From the NCBI GenBank assembly GCA_902803635.1, contig CADCQU010000020.1:1-5848 (forward strand): a stretch of DNA of 5,848 nucleotides, given 5' to 3'. Source of the DNA: an uncultured Lachnospiraceae bacterium (GTDB lineage: Bacteria > Bacillota > Clostridia > Lachnospirales > Lachnospiraceae). The notes beneath the pieces are model-generated. The model searched no databases and had not been told where the DNA came from. It worked only from the letters and a program-made list of their open reading frames with translations. The stretch's first letter is position 1. The number at the start of each line of letters is the position of its first letter. This document shows positions 1-5,366 of the stretch, piece after piece. A program made the translations under genes and the position numbers.

Positions 1-48
1 CGGAAATAGCAGGAATCAAAGGCATCGCTCCCGGGATGGCGCGGTTTC

Positions 49-723
49 CTAAAACACCTTCCAATATCCCGTCTTTCTGGAGCCAACGCGCTCAATCAGA
101 TTCTTGTTTTTGAGAAGTGCGAGCATCCTTGCTATGGTTCTCTCGGACCGTCCGGTTCTTCTTGCCAGTTCGGCATTTGTGATTGTCGGGACTTCTTTCA
201 ATATATACAGTATCTCGATTTCGCCGTCCGTGATCCTTCCTAATGGTTCATTGCCCATTTCGCCAGTTGTCGTGCCATCTGTTACGCCATTTGCCTCGCC
301 CACCAGGCCCGGATTGCCGTGGTGGGAGTTTCTGTCTGTCCTTGAGAATTCCAACGTAAATGACGTGTCGTTCTTGCTATAGGAAACGGAGACATTTGCT
401 GCGGCACACAAAGTGTATATTTTCTTTATCCCCGTCCCAAATGTCTCAACATCCTTGCACAGATATAGTACGCGGGCAATTGTCTCATTTCGGAGGTGGG
501 ACGGCAGATTCCTGGTATAAAAGTCCACCGGCTCGAATTCGTTGGCAAATGTGCCCGGGCTGCAGATGGAGATTCTGTTGGAAAAGATGTCAATCCATAC
601 TTGGCGGAATAAATCAATATGTTTGGCAGAATAAATGGCGGAATAATGGCATGATAAATGGCAGAATAAACAAATGGCGGAATAAATGGCAGGATAAATG
701 GCAGGATAAATGTCAGAATACAT
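49..723 (-). pseudogene. 5'-truncated AlbA/HATPase_c_4 winged-helix regulator
   Basis: This is the C-terminal half of the family often annotated as 'ATP-binding protein' or 'RecG-like/AlbA-domain transcriptional regulator'. Residues 43-125 of the open frame match the HATPase_c_4 part: IDIFSNRISICSPGTF, then RNETIARVLYLC, then the glycine loop ETFGTGI (93-99). Residues about 129-163 are a Gly/Thr-rich linker. Residues about 165-224 are a winged helix-turn-helix with recognition helix SERTIARMLALL. Family members usually run 400-500 residues and begin with an AlbA_2 domain, which is absent. Residues 1-40 are instead translated from a 12-bp tandem repeat (IYPAIYPAIYSA). An AAGGA lies 6 nt before the ATG at 723, so the stub could be translated. 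An in-frame TGA lies about 14 codons further upstream. I infer a decayed gene. A functional short regulator is possible but unsupported. Confidence 0.75.
603..723. repeat. 12-bp minisatellite, consensus GGCRGRATAAAT
   Basis: About nine units are visible on the plus strand: 603-614, a 10-nt interruption, then 625-636, 637-647 (11 nt), 648-659, 660-675 (expanded by 4 nt), 676-687, 688-699, 700-711 and 712-723. The two units at 688-711 are identical and the outer ones are degenerate. The period is a multiple of three, so all frames stay open through most of the array. In the minus direction it reads as an IYPA/IYSA repeat fused to the regulator remnant. Nothing supports a CRISPR: there are no unique spacers and the period is too short. 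Confidence 0.85.
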
Positions 724-830
724 GGCTTTTCCTTCGGCCTCTCCCGTGTGGATTCCATCTGTTCACAAAACGCGAGTTTAGTGAATAGCTGGTGAACCAC
801 CCGAAGTCACAAAAACAAAAATATAATATG

Positions 831-836
831 AGGAGG
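831..836 (+). promoter_or_regulatory. Strong ribosome binding site of the small secreted protein
   Basis: A perfect AGGAGG lies 8 nt before the ATG at 845. It is the best evidence that the short frame downstream is translated, since that frame matches no family I recognise. The TATAAT at 822-827 is too close to this site to be its -10 box. Confidence 0.8.
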
Positions 837-844
837 AATGCATT

Positions 845-1054
845 ATGAAAAAAACACATCTTTTCTGGTCATCTCTTTTGGCTTGGATACTCTCCCTTGC
901 CCTGGCTATCACCAGTCCCTTGGTTTCCGCATTTGCCGCCACGCCCGAGGGCTCTGAAACCGCAATTTCCGCGCAAACAACAGATCGTGTCCTACGCACC
1001 GAAAGCAACGGAAAAACAGCAACCTCGGTTCGTTCGGCCAAAGCAAGGGTTTAG
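845..1054 (+). CDS. Small secreted protein or truncated exported-protein stub (69 aa)
   Basis: I do not recognise a family. The N-terminus is a textbook Sec signal peptide: MKK, a hydrophobic core at about residues 7-26 (LFWSSLLAWILSLALAITS), and a likely signal peptidase I site after SAFA (residues 28-31), giving a mature peptide starting ATPEG. The mature part is only about 38 residues, polar, Ser/Thr/Arg-rich, cysteine-free and with no domain. AGGAGG sits 8 nt upstream. The gene carries one copy of the over-represented CATTTGCC word inside the SAFA codons, suggesting it belongs to the host genome. After the TAG the sequence turns AT-rich and non-coding up to the next promoter. It could be a genuine small secreted peptide, or the 5' end of a larger surface protein whose body was deleted when the neighbouring ATPase gene arrived. 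I cannot choose between these. Confidence 0.6.
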   Translation: MKKTHLFWSSLLAWILSLALAITSPLVSAFAATPEGSETAISAQTTDRVLRTESNGKTATSVRSAKARV

Positions 1055-1148
1055 CCCTATTACGAAAAAACTGTATTTTATGGCATAATCGAGCATAAAC
1101 AAATCGAAATATAGTGCAAAATCGTAAGATAACAAATCGCAATCTCGG

Positions 1149-1177
1149 TTGACAAGGGATTGTAATCGTGATACTAT
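1149..1177 (+). promoter_or_regulatory. Sigma70-type promoter of the AAA-DUF4143 gene
   Basis: A perfect -35 box TTGACA (1149-1154) is followed by exactly 17 nt and a -10 box TACTAT (1172-1177, 4 of 6 matches). The start of transcription would fall near 1184, leaving a leader of about 16 nt carrying GGGAGG. The stretch upstream (1061-1148) is AT-rich and has three AAATCG words (1101-1106, 1119-1124, 1134-1139). The promoter shows that the gene starts at the ATG at 1200, not at the TTG at 1149, which lies inside the -35 box. Confidence 0.7.
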
Positions 1178-1199
1178 GCGATGTACGGGAGGATGGGCC

Positions 1200-2543
1200 A
1201 TGTTTAAGAGAAAGGTTTATGACTACCTTAAGGCTTGGAAAGAAGAATCCGATGGTATGTCCGCAGTAATGATTGAAGGGGCCAGACGTGTTGGCAAGAG
1301 CACGGTCGCGGAGGCATTTGCAAAGGAAGAATATGACGATTACATACTCATAGATTTTTCAACCGCAGAAAAAGCGGTTAAGGACAATTTCGACAATATC
1401 GGGAATTTGGATACGTTTTTTCGCAATCTTTTCGTATTGACGGGAAAGACGCTTGAAACGAGAAAGGGCGTGATTATATTTGACGAGGTCCAGTTTTTCC
1501 CGAAAGCCAGGCAGTCGATCAAGCAGCTTGTAAAGGATGGCAGATTTGATTATATAGAGACCGGATCATTAATTTCCATTCAAAAGAACGTAAAGGACAT
1601 TCTTATTCCTTCGGAAGAGGAGAATGTAAAGATGTATCCGATGGATTTTGAAGAGTTCCTTTGGGCTGTGGGGAACAACGCAATCGTGGATACCTGCCGG
1701 GATGCTTTTGAAAAGAGAAAATCTCTGGGGAATGATGTTCACAGAAAAATACTGAAAGAGTTCCGTGTGTATATGGCGGTTGGCGGAATGCCGCAGGCTG
1801 TCGAGGCCTATGTCAGTGGAAAAAGTTACAAGCAGATTGACAGGGTAAAGAAAGGCATTCTAAGACTTTATACAAATGACCTGAAAAAACATGATACAGA
1901 GGACGGCGACAGGGCGGAGGTTGTGTTCAAGTCCATACCCGAGCAGCTGTCAAATCACAATTCCGTATTCAGGCTGTCGGTGGTGGGTGAAAATGCCCGT
2001 ACAAGAAACTGCGGCAATGCGATTGATTTTTTGAATGAGTCTATGATTGTAAATAACTGTATCAATGTCACAAAGCCTGAGGTCGCATTGGAAATGTATG
2101 CTGACCGGACGAAGTTCAAAATGTTTATGGGCGATACGGGTCTTCTTGTAACGCATATTTTAAATAATGGGGGAGATACGGATAAAATGTATCGATCCCT
2201 GATAATTGATGACCTTGGTATCAACCAGGGGATGATATTTGAAAACATGGTTGCCCAAATGCTTCGTGCCAACGGGCATGAATTGTATTTTCACGAATTT
2301 GAATATTGCCCCGAGGGAAACAGCGTCAGCAAGACATACGAGGTTGATTTTCTTACGGTAAGAGGAAAGAGGCTGGCTCCGATAGAGGTAAAATCATCAG
2401 GATATAAAAGCCATAAATCCTTTGATTACTTCAAGGATAAGTACCAAGTTAAAATGAATGACCGGTATATTATCTATACGAAAGATTTGGCATTTGAGGA
2501 TGGCGTGTTATATATACCAATCTACATGACTATGTTTTTGTAA
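1200..2543 (+). CDS. AAA (AAA_14) ATPase with C-terminal DUF4143 domain
   Basis: This is an intact 447-residue P-loop ATPase of the AAA_14/DUF4143 family. The N-terminal ATPase has Walker A GARRVGKST at residues 27-35 and Walker B VIIFDEVQ at 91-98, followed by the ETGS motif at 120-123 and the family's MYPMDFEEFLWA segment at 145-156. The C-terminal DUF4143 part has the PD-(D/E)XK-like signature YEVDFL...PIEVKSS, with D383, E396 and K398 in the expected places. Length is typical. The ATG at 1200 is preceded by GGGAGG 7 nt away. The gene has its own promoter, faces the DUF6973 gene convergently, is AT-richer than the leftward block, and has no exact copy of the CATTTGCC word, all suggesting acquisition by transfer. 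The family's cellular role is not settled; it is abundant, often duplicated and found in accessory regions. The family call is firm, a specific function is not. Confidence 0.93.
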   Translation: MFKRKVYDYLKAWKEESDGMSAVMIEGARRVGKSTVAEAFAKEEYDDYILIDFSTAEKAVKDNFDNIGNLDTFFRNLFVLTGKTLETRKGVIIFDEVQFFPKARQSIKQLVKDGRFDYIETGSLISIQKNVKDILIPSEEENVKMYPMDFEEFLWAVGNNAIVDTCRDAFEKRKSLGNDVHRKILKEFRVYMAVGGMPQAVEAYVSGKSYKQIDRVKKGILRLYTNDLKKHDTEDGDRAEVVFKSIPEQLSNHNSVFRLSVVGENARTRNCGNAIDFLNESMIVNNCINVTKPEVALEMYADRTKFKMFMGDTGLLVTHILNNGGDTDKMYRSLIIDDLGINQGMIFENMVAQMLRANGHELYFHEFEYCPEGNSVSKTYEVDFLTVRGKRLAPIEVKSSGYKSHKSFDYFKDKYQVKMNDRYIIYTKDLAFEDGVLYIPIYMTMFL

Positions 2544-2545
2544 AA

Positions 2546-2603
2546 AGCGCACGGGACCAGCTAAGAATTCTGGCAGTGACACAACCATGTCCCCCAGTGC
2601 GCT
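2546..2603. repeat. Imperfect inverted repeat between convergent genes (possible terminator)
   Basis: AGCGCAC (2546-2552) pairs with GTGCGCT (2597-2603). The inner GGGAC (2553-2557) pairs with GTCCC (2589-2593), leaving a 3-nt bulge (CCA) on one side and a loop of about 31 nt. It begins 3 nt after the stop of the ATPase gene and ends about 10 nt from the stop of the opposing gene. No T-run follows on either strand, so a canonical Rho-independent terminator is not shown. A bidirectional RNA stem, or the edge of an inserted segment, is equally possible. Confidence 0.45.
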
Positions 2604-2625
2604 CAAGTATGCTCAAGTATGCTCA
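2601..2625. repeat. 10-bp tandem repeat GCTCAAGTAT
   Basis: Two perfect copies lie at 2601-2610 and 2611-2620, followed by a partial GCTCA at 2621-2625. On the minus strand the second copy supplies the TGA stop of the DUF6973 gene, and the sequence just before it encodes the last residues (HCEHT). The duplication therefore sits exactly at the 3' end of that gene, and its first copy overlaps the right arm of the hairpin. Confidence 0.8.
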
Positions 2626-3203
2626 CAATGCCCATCCACGATGCGGAGGCATTTGCCGGAGCTTACGAGGTTCCTTACGGTGTTGACAATCTGGTCTTCG
2701 GTCATTTCCTCCACGGAAATGTCACGGCCCACCTCGTTGTTGAACAGGTCCATTTCCCGGTCAATGCCTTCGGAAGTGAATTCGTGGGCATTTGCCCATT
2801 CCCTTGCCGCGTCCTCGCCGATGGACTTTTTCATCAAGGCGTTCCACAGGCAATGGCGGAACGCGTCGGCGTCATCCTGATAGCCATTATTGCCGTAGAG
2901 TTGAACCGTCATCTGCTCGGCTTTGGACGCGGCGAGATAAACCTGCACCGCCTGGAGCGGGTGCCGGGCGGCCATTTCCTTCTCCGCGTCGTTAAGGACA
3001 TCCGTAAAATTGGCAAGGCCGACGTCCTGGACGGAGACGGGATTTTCGGCCGGACTGTCTTCGTCCGGGGCGAGGGTGATTGCTAGGGCCGGACTGCCTT
3101 CGTCCGGGGCGAGGATAACCTCGCGGGATGGAACGACTTCGTCGGGAGAAATGGGGGCCATCATCAAAAGGCCGCAGAGAAGGCCAAGAACAAGAATACT
3201 CAA
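2613..3203 (-). CDS. Exported or membrane-anchored DUF6973-like protein (196 aa)
   Basis: I place the start at TTG 3203 because AAAGGAG (3212-3218) lies 8 nt upstream and the hydrophobic stretch begins there; an ATG at 3302 would overlap the preceding gene and add 33 unlikely residues. Residues 2-16 (SILVLGLLCGLLMMA) form a signal peptide or N-terminal anchor without a normal lipobox. Residues 18-56 are three 13-residue repeats built on APDE/SP. Residues about 60-100 look helical. The C-terminal domain (about 103-165) has the conserved pattern NNGYQDDADAFRHCLWNA, an HE pair at 140-141, and MDLFNNEVGR at 151-160. This His/Asp/Asn-rich pattern resembles the uncharacterised DUF6973 family, and I assign it from memory of its DAFRH-WNA / HE / MD-NN-G signature. 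It follows the SWIM gene by 70 nt on the same strand. Activity is unknown; the polar residues would suit a hydrolase, which is inference. Confidence 0.75.
   Translation of the reverse strand: MSILVLGLLCGLLMMAPISPDEVVPSREVILAPDEGSPALAITLAPDEDSPAENPVSVQDVGLANFTDVLNDAEKEMAARHPLQAVQVYLAASKAEQMTVQLYGNNGYQDDADAFRHCLWNALMKKSIGEDAAREWANAHEFTSEGIDREMDLFNNEVGRDISVEEMTEDQIVNTVRNLVSSGKCLRIVDGHCEHT
3048..3114 (-). repeat. 28-bp direct repeat, period 39, encoding a 13-residue stalk repeat
   Basis: The 28-bp unit at 3048-3075 recurs at 3087-3114 with a single visible difference (T/C). The 39-bp period equals 13 codons and encodes LAPDEDSPAENPV and LAPDEGSPALAIT. A third, diverged unit (ISPDEVVPSREVI) precedes them in the protein. 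Near-identity of the DNA points to recent duplication, the kind of array that can change copy number. Confidence 0.85.
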
Positions 3204-3211
3204 TTCTTTGG

Positions 3212-3218
3212 CTCCTTT
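3212..3218 (-). promoter_or_regulatory. Ribosome binding site that fixes a TTG start
   Basis: Read on the minus strand this is AAAGGAG followed by 8 nt (CCAAAGAA) and TTG at 3203. No ATG or GTG in the same frame has a comparable site. It lies in the 70-nt gap after the SWIM gene, implying independent initiation within the same transcript. Confidence 0.7.
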
Positions 3219-3273
3219 CCAAATCGGGGGTTCGCGAGGGGTTCCTTGTTGAGCAGAACCATGCGCCGGGGAG

Positions 3274-3930
3274 CTACAGCACCCCAAAGAGCTCCGTGAC
3301 ATCCGCGTCCCGGATGATGCGGCTGCTCTGGCAGTCCGCGTGGGATAGCATGGATTCCACGCGGTTTTCGAGGGCCGTGTCGATGAAGCGGTCGATGTCG
3401 ATGCCCCTCAGGTTAAAGAAAAAGAAGGGGTTCTCGTCAAAGCGGACGCCGATGCCGTACATGACGGCGGCGACGTGCTTGCACATCATGGCCCAGTCCG
3501 GACAGCTGCATTGGAAGCTGATCTCCTTCGGCGTGGGGAAGAGGCCGCCCTCCTGGGTGAAGACATCCTTGAGCTCCTCCGGAAACTCCCCGCTAACCAG
3601 CTTCTCGATGCTCTCGATCCGGCGGTTGCAGCGGGCCATGATGTCCTGGCATTTTTCCTCGGAAAGCCGGCCGATGCGGATTTCCACCTTGTAGGGCGAT
3701 TTGCGGCGGCCCTGCACCTTGGCCTCCACCCGCCCGCTCTGGATTTTCAAATCCACGACCGCGCCGGACTTAAGGTACCTCGTCCCGCGCTCCAGACGGC
3801 TGGCGTAGTCCGCATACTGCTCCAGGTTGGTACACCAGGCCTTCCCCCACCAGCTGTTGCAAATGGAGCCGCGACCGGCACGGACGAGGACCGGCTCGTA
3901 CGTCTTCCCCTTTTGTTTAGCCGCACGCAG
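3274..3930 (-). CDS. SWIM zinc-finger protein (YwqB-like), conventional start missing
   Basis: SWIM proteins bind zinc through CxCxnCxH and often accompany SNF2 helicases. The finger reads FQCSCPDWAMMCKHVAAV (the four ligands are the Cys, Cys, Cys and His of CSC...CKH). Upstream lie SWWGKAWCTNLEQYADY and RLERGTRYLKSGAVVDLKIQ, diagnostic for this family, and downstream the FNLRGIDIDRF segment. The reading frame is open back to a TGA at 3955-3957. Homology clearly extends upstream of the only in-frame GTG (3756), into AAKQKGKTYEPVLVRAGRGSICN. No ATG, GTG or TTG exists there, so the natural start is lost; I mark the CTG at 3930 as the upstream limit of plausible coding. Its beginning overlaps the end of the SNF2 remnant by 14 nt in another frame. 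A one-base skip at the SNF2 stop would fuse both proteins. The 3' end looks intact. Confidence 0.82.
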   Translation of the reverse strand: MRAAKQKGKTYEPVLVRAGRGSICNSWWGKAWCTNLEQYADYASRLERGTRYLKSGAVVDLKIQSGRVEAKVQGRRKSPYKVEIRIGRLSEEKCQDIMARCNRRIESIEKLVSGEFPEELKDVFTQEGGLFPTPKEISFQCSCPDWAMMCKHVAAVMYGIGVRFDENPFFFFNLRGIDIDRFIDTALENRVESMLSHADCQSSRIIRDADVTELFGVL

Positions 3931-5095
3931 GCGAGGACGGCTGGCGAAGGCCCTTCAAGAGCTCGGACAGCCAGGCACCATTTGTAATGAGCGGGCCAAC
4001 GTCCACGTCCGCGTCAGCGGCATTTGCCATGCCCGACTCCAGCTTCAGAGCCTCCAGGAACGTCAGCGAACCGTCGTATTTCTGCATCTGCGCGAGCAGG
4101 GAGCGGAGACGCTCATGGTCGATCTCGACCCATTTGCCCTTCAACTGCGCAAGACCCTCGGTCTGCAAAAGCAGGTCGCGAATCTCGGCCTCGGTGAGTG
4201 GGACCCCGTTGAACACGAGCTGCGGCTTCATGGAGACCAGGGAATCGAAGCCAAAGAGGGAGGGCTTCTCCTCGCCGAGGCTGACCTGCATGGAGACGGA
4301 CGAGTCATGCCGCTTCCACCAGTTCGGCACGCGGCAAATGACCCCGCAGCCTTCGATGTCCGGGACGGCCTTGAGGAAGTCCCACGCCTCCTCCGCGCTC
4401 AGGCGGAGGGGGTGGAACATTTCCCCCGACTCGACAAATGAGGCCAGAAGCGGCGACACCTCGGAAACCTTGCCAAGGCAGGAGAGGAGCACGAGCAAAT
4501 GCTCCCGGTCCTGCTTGTATTCTTCCAATGCATAGGAGAGTGGCATGTGTGCCACCCGTCCTTCCGCGTCCCTCGTGGAATACGTCGCGAGGAAGGCAAA
4601 TGGCTCCTCACCTTCGTTTTTGTTCTCGACCAGGTGGAAGAAGACCCGCTCCGGGACGCGGAGATTCTGGCTCTTTTCGGAGAGGAAGAGCTGCACGCTC
4701 CCCTCGTACGCCCGGATGGCCCTGGCAAATGCCTGCGTGAGGCGCATGAACTGGAGCGAGAGCCACGCCCTCGAAATGTACTCCGTCCCGATCCCGAAGG
4801 GGATCTGGCGGGACAATGCCTCGTAATCCTCCTCCGACAGGTCGACAAATATCCGCTCGCGGGCCATTTCAAGGTCCGGGAGCGAGGTCAGTGCCTTGAG
4901 GTACCGGGCCGACAATGCCCGCAGAAAGGAAAAGCCGCTGCCCTCCCCCTTTTCCGCGGGATGGAGTCCCAGCGAAAAAAGGGCCTGGTAGCGGTCCTTT
5001 GGAAAGGCGTCCCGGAAGGCTTTTTCATCCTCCGTCAGGGCCGCCTCCGTATGGTCAATCCGAAACGAATCCTCTGTAAACACGATGGACAGCAT
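3917..5095 (-). CDS. SNF2 helicase N-terminal region (DUF3670), helicase core absent
   Basis: This 392-residue product corresponds to the N-terminal, non-motor part of bacterial SNF2-family proteins such as YwqA, which run to about 900-1100 residues. Residues about 85-220 contain the family's helical region (IGTEYISRAWLSLQF, YEGSVQLFLSEKSQNLRVPERVFFHLVEN). Residues about 232-345 match DUF3670 (EEAWDFLKAVPDIEGCGV, VPNWWKRHDSSVSM, LKGKWVEID). The end, GAWLSELLKGLRQPSS, is where intact homologues pass into the helicase core with its Walker A; instead the frame ends with ACG and TAA. No Walker A, DExx box or helicase motif VI exists in the window, so no DNA translocation is expected. The ATG at 5095 has AAGGGGGA 7 nt upstream. 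The gene is GC-rich and holds five copies of the CATTTGCC word. I infer a deletion that removed the motor and the SWIM start; a genuine short accessory protein is the alternative. Confidence 0.85.
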   Translation of the reverse strand: MLSIVFTEDSFRIDHTEAALTEDEKAFRDAFPKDRYQALFSLGLHPAEKGEGSGFSFLRALSARYLKALTSLPDLEMARERIFVDLSEEDYEALSRQIPFGIGTEYISRAWLSLQFMRLTQAFARAIRAYEGSVQLFLSEKSQNLRVPERVFFHLVENKNEGEEPFAFLATYSTRDAEGRVAHMPLSYALEEYKQDREHLLVLLSCLGKVSEVSPLLASFVESGEMFHPLRLSAEEAWDFLKAVPDIEGCGVICRVPNWWKRHDSSVSMQVSLGEEKPSLFGFDSLVSMKPQLVFNGVPLTEAEIRDLLLQTEGLAQLKGKWVEIDHERLRSLLAQMQKYDGSLTFLEALKLESGMANAADADVDVGPLITNGAWLSELLKGLRQPSSPACG

Positions 5096-5227
5096 GCCGT
5101 TGTCCCCCTTCTATAGAAATAAGGCAGAGGGAGGCAAATGCCGGACCTCTACCCAGCCTCGCAAGCCGTATGCTGCCATAGCAAAGTTCCTTACGCGGCT
5201 CTGTGAACCAAGTGATGCTCGTGTTCA

Positions 5228-5256
5228 AGTATAACAGAGAACGGAAGGTCGTTCAA
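5228..5256 (-). promoter_or_regulatory. Candidate sigma70-type promoter for the SNF2-SWIM-DUF6973 unit
   Basis: Reading leftward, TTGAAC (5251-5256, 4 of 6 matches to TTGACA) is followed by exactly 17 nt and TATACT (5228-5233, 5 of 6 matches to TATAAT). Transcription would begin near 5221, giving a 5' leader of about 125 nt before the ATG at 5095. The leader contains the GGCAAATGCC copy at 5133-5142. Confidence 0.5.
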
Positions 5257-5333
5257 TAGGTCGGCGGAGAAATATGTTCGGGACTCGAGGAACAGATCTA
5301 CAGTTCATGTAACCGTGTCATATACACTGTACT

Positions 5334-5366
5334 GCTTCGCAAAAGGCGTATCATTCTGAGCGAAGC
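5334..5366. repeat. Short inverted repeat GCTTCGC / GCGAAGC
   Basis: Two perfect 7-nt arms (5334-5340 and 5360-5366) flank a 19-nt loop. The element lies about 65 nt downstream of the Rpn stop and upstream of the SNF2 promoter, so it could mark a transcript end or be an intergenic repeat unit. There is no T-run on either side. Confidence 0.5.

Larger units (their letters stand above)
288..5140. repeat. Dispersed signature octamer CATTTGCC / GGCAAATG (11 copies)
   Basis: Exact copies as CATTTGCC on the plus strand: 288-295, 930-937, 2650-2657, 2789-2796, 4021-4028, 4131-4138. As GGCAAATG: 544-551, 4333-4340, 4595-4602, 4724-4731, 5133-5140. Five extend to the 10-mer GGCATTTGCC or its complement (2648-2657, 2787-2796, 4019-4028, 4724-4733, 5133-5142). 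The heptamer CATTTGC is also met at 393, 1315, 3859 and 4494 (either strand). A random 8-mer on both strands of 5848 bp is expected about 0.18 times. Ten of the 11 octamers are in coding sequence and one is intergenic. Confidence 0.85.

Noticed and set aside
1..48. Possible terminator around CCCGGG after the regulator remnant
   Set aside because: The arms pair over only about four bases and no T-run follows on the minus strand.
603..723. CRISPR array
   Set aside because: The unit is 12 bp with no spacers, and there are no cas genes.
761..797. Inverted pair GTTCAC / GTGAAC separated by 25 nt
   Set aside because: Six-base arms with a long gap are expected by chance, and there is no promoter to anchor an operator.
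426..800. 124-residue minus-strand frame through the minisatellite
   Set aside because: It is out of frame with the recognisable HATPase/winged-helix sequence and is open mainly because the repeat period is a multiple of three.
822..827. Perfect TATAAT upstream of the small secreted protein
   Set aside because: It is 3 nt from the AGGAGG, so transcription would start inside or after the ribosome site, and there is no -35 box at the right distance.
1149..1199. Upstream TTG start for the AAA-DUF4143 gene (17 extra residues)
   Set aside because: The TTG is the first half of the perfect -35 box, the added residues are not family-like, and ATG 1200 has its own GGGAGG.
2619..3086. 155-residue plus-strand open frame
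   Set aside because: It is antisense to the DUF6973 gene, whose conserved motifs and strong RBS fix the minus strand as coding.
3910..3917. AAAAGGGG as a -1 frameshift slippery site between SNF2 and SWIM
   Set aside because: It lies after the TAA of the SNF2 frame, and the required shift is +1, so a -1 slip here cannot join the two frames.
3475..4441. Overlapping plus-strand open frames of 170-204 residues
   Set aside because: They are antisense to the SWIM and SNF2 coding sequence and are explained by GC-rich third positions; they show no recognisable motif.
4499..5116. 205-residue plus-strand open frame
   Set aside because: It is antisense to the SNF2 N-terminal region, which has family motifs and an RBS.
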